From Bacteroidales bacterium (GTDB lineage: Bacteria > Bacteroidota > Bacteroidia > Bacteroidales > VadinHA17), in contig JALOMK010000063.1 of assembly GCA_025455505.1 (NCBI GenBank), forward strand, positions 1 through 9,046: a stretch of DNA of 9,046 nucleotides, read 5' to 3'. The position numbers and the translations under genes were made by a program. Positions 6,524-9,046 of this stretch are shown here, piece after piece (position 1 is the first letter of the stretch; every line of letters starts with the position of its first letter). The notes below the pieces were generated by a model. The model was given only the letters and a program-made list of their open reading frames with translations. It had not been told where the DNA came from and made no database searches.

Positions 6524-6591
6524 TTCCGGCATCTGTTCAGCAAGCCCGGGCCTGATCTTTGCAGCCTTGTCAATAGAAATATTCCCTTTTT

Positions 6592-7878
6592 CTAAGCGGC
6601 AGCCTCAAGCTTGATTTTGGCAACCTTGTCCATGTCAGATACATAATGTTTGGAACCCAGCCAGAACAGCAGCGAACCCACAAGCAACACAAATGGCAGT
6701 ATTTCAAGGGCTGTCTGGATGTTTGACAGGTCGTATATCTTTCCCATCACTATCGGCGCCGTTGAGGCCCCCAGCAGGTTCTGGATAACTACGGCAATGG
6801 CATAGGAACTCGCCCGCAGACCGGGGTGTATGACATCCTGTGTAACTGCGGCTGCTCCTGAAATGAACGTAAGGATCGATATCCCGAATACGAGAAGGAC
6901 AGCATACTGAATTCCGCCTTTCAGGAAAGTCAGGGCAATGAAAAGCACAATTGCAGAAAAAAGTATGGAAATAGCCGGAAACATCATCCGTGCATTCTTC
7001 CTTGTCTTCTGCCACCTGTCGGTAAGGTGCCCTCCCAGAGGAGCCCCTATCAGGGCAAGCAGCATTACAACACTCGCCATCTGGCCGGCCCTGGCCTGTG
7101 GTATTTCCCTTACCTTTTCAAAATATGTCGGAAGCCAGGTGAGCATCGAGGTTGTGACAAAAACAACTGCAGCCATCCCGAAATATGTGAAGATCACTGA
7201 AGGTTTTGAAACGAATTCCCTCACCATATCTTTTCTTTCCATCTTCACCTTATTGCTGTTCTTGTCGATAAATGAAAGATCAACAGTCTTGTAGTCCTTC
7301 ACAAAGAGGAAAAGAATTGCAATTATGAGACCCGGGAGGGCGACAATACCGAAAGCATGCTTCCACCCTAGCTTTACTGCTATTATCCCGCCCAGCAAAA
7401 CTCCTATTGCAGAGCCAAGGGGAATTGAGGCGTTCCAGATACCCATCATCCTGGCCCGCTTTTCAACCGGGTACAGCCCGGATATCATTGCACTTCCGCC
7501 CGGAGCATAGCCCGCCTCCCCCACACCAATCAGTATCCTGGCCAGGAAGAGCTGCACGAAATTGCCTGTCAGCGCACAGAGCGCCGTGGCAAGGCTCCAG
7601 AGTATTGCCATTACACCGATAGTCTTTGTCCGGCTCCAGCGGTCGACCAGAATAGATACTGGAAATGTAAGCAGCACTATGGCCCAGTAAACCGCCGATA
7701 CGAGCATCCCACTCTGGGTATGGGTTATTCCCCAGTCCCTCTCAATTGAGGTAAACATAGATGTAACTACCATCCTGTCAATGTAATCGAACATATACAG
7801 GAGAAAGAGCAGGACAAAAACATAGTTTGAGTAACCTTTTGAAAAAAGGTACCCGGTGCGGTCATCCGGATTCTTCAT
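6592..7878 (-). CDS. MFS transporter, Spinster/ACS-like
   Basis: A 428-residue secondary transporter of the inner membrane with about 12 helices in two halves. Helix 1 has YMFDYIDRMVV (28-38), the D-x-x-D-R pattern seen in Spinster-like and anion:cation symporter families. Motif A is a variant, DRWSRTKT (79-86), and helix 4-5 carries ARILIGVGEAGYAPG (113-127). A central cytoplasmic loop (about 195-225) is rich in Lys and Asp. The second half repeats the motif A-like GGHLTDRW near 280. Substrate cannot be read from sequence: relatives move organic anions, sugar acids or lipids. It converges with the prenyl synthase gene and starts next to the long non-coding region. The start MKNPDDR leaves a normal short cytoplasmic N-terminus. 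Confidence 0.88.
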   Translation of the reverse strand: MKNPDDRTGYLFSKGYSNYVFVLLFLLYMFDYIDRMVVTSMFTSIERDWGITHTQSGMLVSAVYWAIVLLTFPVSILVDRWSRTKTIGVMAILWSLATALCALTGNFVQLFLARILIGVGEAGYAPGGSAMISGLYPVEKRARMMGIWNASIPLGSAIGVLLGGIIAVKLGWKHAFGIVALPGLIIAILFLFVKDYKTVDLSFIDKNSNKVKMERKDMVREFVSKPSVIFTYFGMAAVVFVTTSMLTWLPTYFEKVREIPQARAGQMASVVMLLALIGAPLGGHLTDRWQKTRKNARMMFPAISILFSAIVLFIALTFLKGGIQYAVLLVFGISILTFISGAAAVTQDVIHPGLRASSYAIAVVIQNLLGASTAPIVMGKIYDLSNIQTALEILPFVLLVGSLLFWLGSKHYVSDMDKVAKIKLEAAA

Positions 7879-7903
7879 GATTGTTTTGTTTAGTTAAACC
7901 TCT

Positions 7904-7925
7904 ATACCAAGTAAATAAAAAAACA
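7904..7925 (-). promoter_or_regulatory. Candidate promoter of the MFS gene
   Basis: On the minus strand this reads TG, seven T, ATTTAC, TTGG. It resembles the lspA promoter region (TG, seven T, ATTAC, TTTG) with a one-base shift, and sits about 30 bases before the MFS start. The -7 match itself is imperfect. Confidence 0.3.
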
Positions 7926-7971
7926 GGTCCATTGTTATCCGCCCGACCAATTTAAGTCTTTATACTTACCC

Positions 7972-8158
7972 GGACGAAGGGTTAAAAGCAAAATCCTGTC
8001 CTTTGTTCCAATGCAAATACTACGACTCGCTCCCCAGGCACCAGGGTTGAAAAGCAATATCATGCCATGTGCCCAAAAGGCCGTTAGTAAGGCTCGCTCC
8101 AAAGTACCAGGCTTGAATAGCAATTCCTGCCCTGTACCTCAAAGGCCGGCCGCAAGGG
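7972..8158. repeat. Three degenerate tandem repeats of about 66 bp, each with a hairpin
   Basis: This fills most of the long non-coding region between the MFS and CoA-binding genes. Equivalent points of the copies start at 7972, 8037 and 8103, so the unit is 65-66 bp. The shared core is roughly ccAGGgTTGAAaAGCAAt followed by TCcTGcCcTGT, then a pyrimidine-rich end and, in copies 2 and 3, aAAGGCCG. CTCGCTCC occurs at 8026-8033 and 8093-8100 between copies. Each copy can fold: copy 1 GGACGAAGG with CCTTTGTTCC (one bulge, one G-U); copy 2 GGCAC-GG with CC-GTGCC; copy 3 GTAC-GG with CC-GTAC. A 62-codon open frame on the minus strand crosses it but is broken in phase between copies, so it is probably not coding. 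Confidence 0.65.
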
Positions 8159-8160
8159 TA

Positions 8161-8176
8161 GTGACGGAACCGTAAC
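8161..8176. promoter_or_regulatory. Near-perfect 16-bp palindrome
   Basis: GTGACGG, AA, CCGTAAC: six of seven arm positions are symmetric, and the flanking A8160/T8177 extends the symmetry. It sits right after the tandem repeats and about 80 bases upstream of the candidate promoter of the CoA-binding gene. Its shape suits a dimeric DNA-binding protein; no regulator is identified. Confidence 0.35.
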
Positions 8177-8253
8177 TGACTGATAAAGCCTTAAGATGCT
8201 TAACTTTTGGATCGCCATTATGCCTTTGACGGATTCTGTATGCATCTTTTGAT

Positions 8254-8261
8254 TAAATTTG
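8254..8261 (+). promoter_or_regulatory. -7 promoter element for the CoA-binding protein gene
   Basis: TAAATTTG is an exact TAnnTTTG match. It lies only 8 bases before the upstream ATG at 8269 and 47 bases before the ATG at 8308, so it bears on which start is used. A TTTG at 8225-8228 is about 25 bases away, longer than the usual -33 spacing. Confidence 0.45.
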
Positions 8262-8307
8262 GACTGTAATGAACCAATTTTCTGATCTCGTACATGAAAT
8301 CAATAAT

Positions 8308-8757
8308 ATGAAAACGCTCAAACAGATCAATGAATTTTTTGAATCCCAGCCTATTGCAATGGCAGGGGTGTCGCGCAATCCGAAAAAATTCGGCTATGCT
8401 GCATTCAAGGAACTTAAAGAAAAAGGGATGAAAATAATCCCCGTCAACCCTTCAGCCGGCGAGATCCTCGGCGAGAAAGCCTATCCCGGCATAGGTTCAC
8501 TGCCGCCCGGAATAAAGAGTCTGATAATTATGACAAAGAAGGACCAGACTGCCGGACTCGTAAGGGAGGCAAGGGAAGCTGGAATAAAACAAATATGGAT
8601 ACAGCAGAATTCCGACACGAAGGAAGCCCTGGCAGAACTGAAGGACACTGACATAAGCTATATCACAGGGGAATGTGTCCTTATGCACTTCAAACCAAAC
8701 GGCATACACAAATTTCACAGGGCCATAAACAGGATTTTCGGGCTGCTTCCGAAATAG
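8308..8757 (+). CDS. CoA-binding domain protein (YccU type)
   Basis: Small single-domain Rossmann-like protein of the CoA_binding_2 type, cytoplasmic, with no known catalytic role of its own. From the ATG at 8308 it has 149 residues. MAGVSRNPKKFGYAAFKEL gives the glycine/serine-rich nucleotide loop after strand 1, IIPVNPSAGEILGEKAYPGI is the typical second-strand region (VNP, then GE..YP), and later come SLIIMTKKDQTAG, IKQIWIQQNS (the W-x-Q-Q family motif) and ITGECVLM. An in-frame ATG at 8269 would add 13 residues (MNQFSDLVHEINN), but it would leave almost no leader after the -7 element at 8254-8261, and the family usually starts close to the first helix. I favour 8308. The next gene is an acyl-CoA thioesterase 68 bases later, which may share a CoA-related context. 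Confidence 0.85.
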   Translation: MKTLKQINEFFESQPIAMAGVSRNPKKFGYAAFKELKEKGMKIIPVNPSAGEILGEKAYPGIGSLPPGIKSLIIMTKKDQTAGLVREAREAGIKQIWIQQNSDTKEALAELKDTDISYITGECVLMHFKPNGIHKFHRAINRIFGLLPK

Positions 8758-8825
8758 CGGAATTTAAACTGAACCTGTTTACATTTAAGTCCGACACGAA
8801 ATTAACAATTGTGGGAGAACATTTT

Positions 8826-9046
8826 ATGATCGCTGACAGGAAGGAAAATACAGGAGGGCATGAATACGTGTTCAGCCTTGACTTTGCAGTCAGGGACTAT
8901 GAGTGCGATCTCCAGGGTGTTGTGAACAATGCCAATTACCAGCATTACCTCGAACATGCACGCCATGAATTCCTGCTTTCGAAGGGGGTGAGTTTTTCCC
9001 GGCTCCACGAGGAAGGAATCGACCTGATAGTCACAAGGGTGGAGAT
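8826..9046 (+). CDS. 4HBT hotdog-fold acyl-CoA thioesterase, N-terminal part (3' end outside window)
   Basis: Start of a YbgC/FadM-like thioesterase that hydrolyses acyl-CoA or related thioesters in the cytoplasm. The frame runs open to the window edge; 73 codons are visible. After a short N-terminus comes VFSLDFAVRDYECD28LQGVVNNANY split here as VRDYECDLQGVV (22-33) and NNANYQHYLEHARHEFLL (34-51), the 4HBT signature: the Asp at 28 is at the catalytic position, followed by G-V-V, N-x-x-Y and the E-x-A-R helix. GGGAG at 8813-8817 is spaced 8 bases before the ATG and supports this start; an in-frame GTG at 8811 would add five residues. It follows the CoA-binding gene on the same strand and may be co-transcribed with it. 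The substrate cannot be told. Confidence 0.85.
   Translation, partial: MIADRKENTGGHEYVFSLDFAVRDYECDLQGVVNNANYQHYLEHARHEFLLSKGVSFSRLHEEGIDLIVTRVE

Larger units (their letters stand above)
7879..8307. other. Long non-coding region between MFS and CoA-binding genes
   Basis: This 429-base stretch contains, from left to right, the candidate MFS promoter, a short A/T-rich section with nothing recognised (about 7926-7971), the three tandem hairpin repeats, a 16-bp palindrome, a further stretch with no clear signal (about 8178-8250) and the candidate promoter of the CoA-binding gene. No tRNA, riboswitch or transposon end was recognised. Confidence 0.6.

Noticed and set aside
6524..6591. Intrinsic terminator between the prenyl synthase and MFS genes
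   Set aside because: GCCCGGGC is a palindrome but has no loop and no following T-run; no other stable stem was found in the 68-base gap.
7935..8123. 62-codon open frame on the minus strand across the tandem repeats
   Set aside because: The repeat units are shifted by single-base indels, so the 22-residue periodicity is lost in the last copy (LLFNPG becomes LLLTLRPG). Conservation is at the hairpin level, and there is no recognisable domain or ribosome site.
7972..8158. CRISPR array or integron attC sites
   Set aside because: The whole unit repeats, not a short repeat separated by unique spacers; the copies are degenerate; no cas gene or integrase is present; the attC core sequences do not match.

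Overview
The window looks like chromosomal DNA from a member of the Bacteroidota. The signal peptidase II has the long C-terminal insert typical of that phylum. Several genes have a TAnnTTTG-type -7 promoter element just upstream. Most starts lack a Shine-Dalgarno sequence and sit behind A/T-rich leaders. The order or family cannot be fixed from the sequence. Nothing here looks like a phage, plasmid, insertion sequence, CRISPR array or defence system, so it reads as ordinary core chromosome with one unusual non-coding stretch.

Left part (1-2586): the end of a tightly packed aerobic respiration operon, transcribed rightwards. It holds the C-terminal part of cytochrome c oxidase subunit III, a small subunit IV, a subunit II carrying both the CuA site and a fused C-terminal cytochrome c domain (caa3 type), and heme O synthase. 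Subunit I must lie outside the window, probably upstream. A lipoprotein of unrecognised family follows (2702-3520).

Middle (3643-6523): a TIP30/HTATIP2-like NAD(P)-binding protein on the minus strand, divergent from lspA; then an ArsR-type regulator on the minus strand, divergent from a long-chain polyprenyl diphosphate synthase. The arsR/prenyl synthase intergenic region has a -7 element for each direction and an AT-rich dyad over the arsR one. The prenyl synthase probably makes the menaquinone side chain, which links it to the respiratory operon.

Right part (6592-9046): an MFS transporter of the Spinster/ACS-like type on the minus strand; a non-coding stretch of about 430 bp; a CoA-binding (YccU-type) protein; and the start of a 4HBT hotdog acyl-CoA thioesterase cut by the window end. 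The most unusual structure is in the non-coding stretch: three degenerate tandem copies of a unit of about 66 bp, each able to fold into a hairpin around a conserved 18-19 nt loop, with a changed but still paired base pair between two copies.
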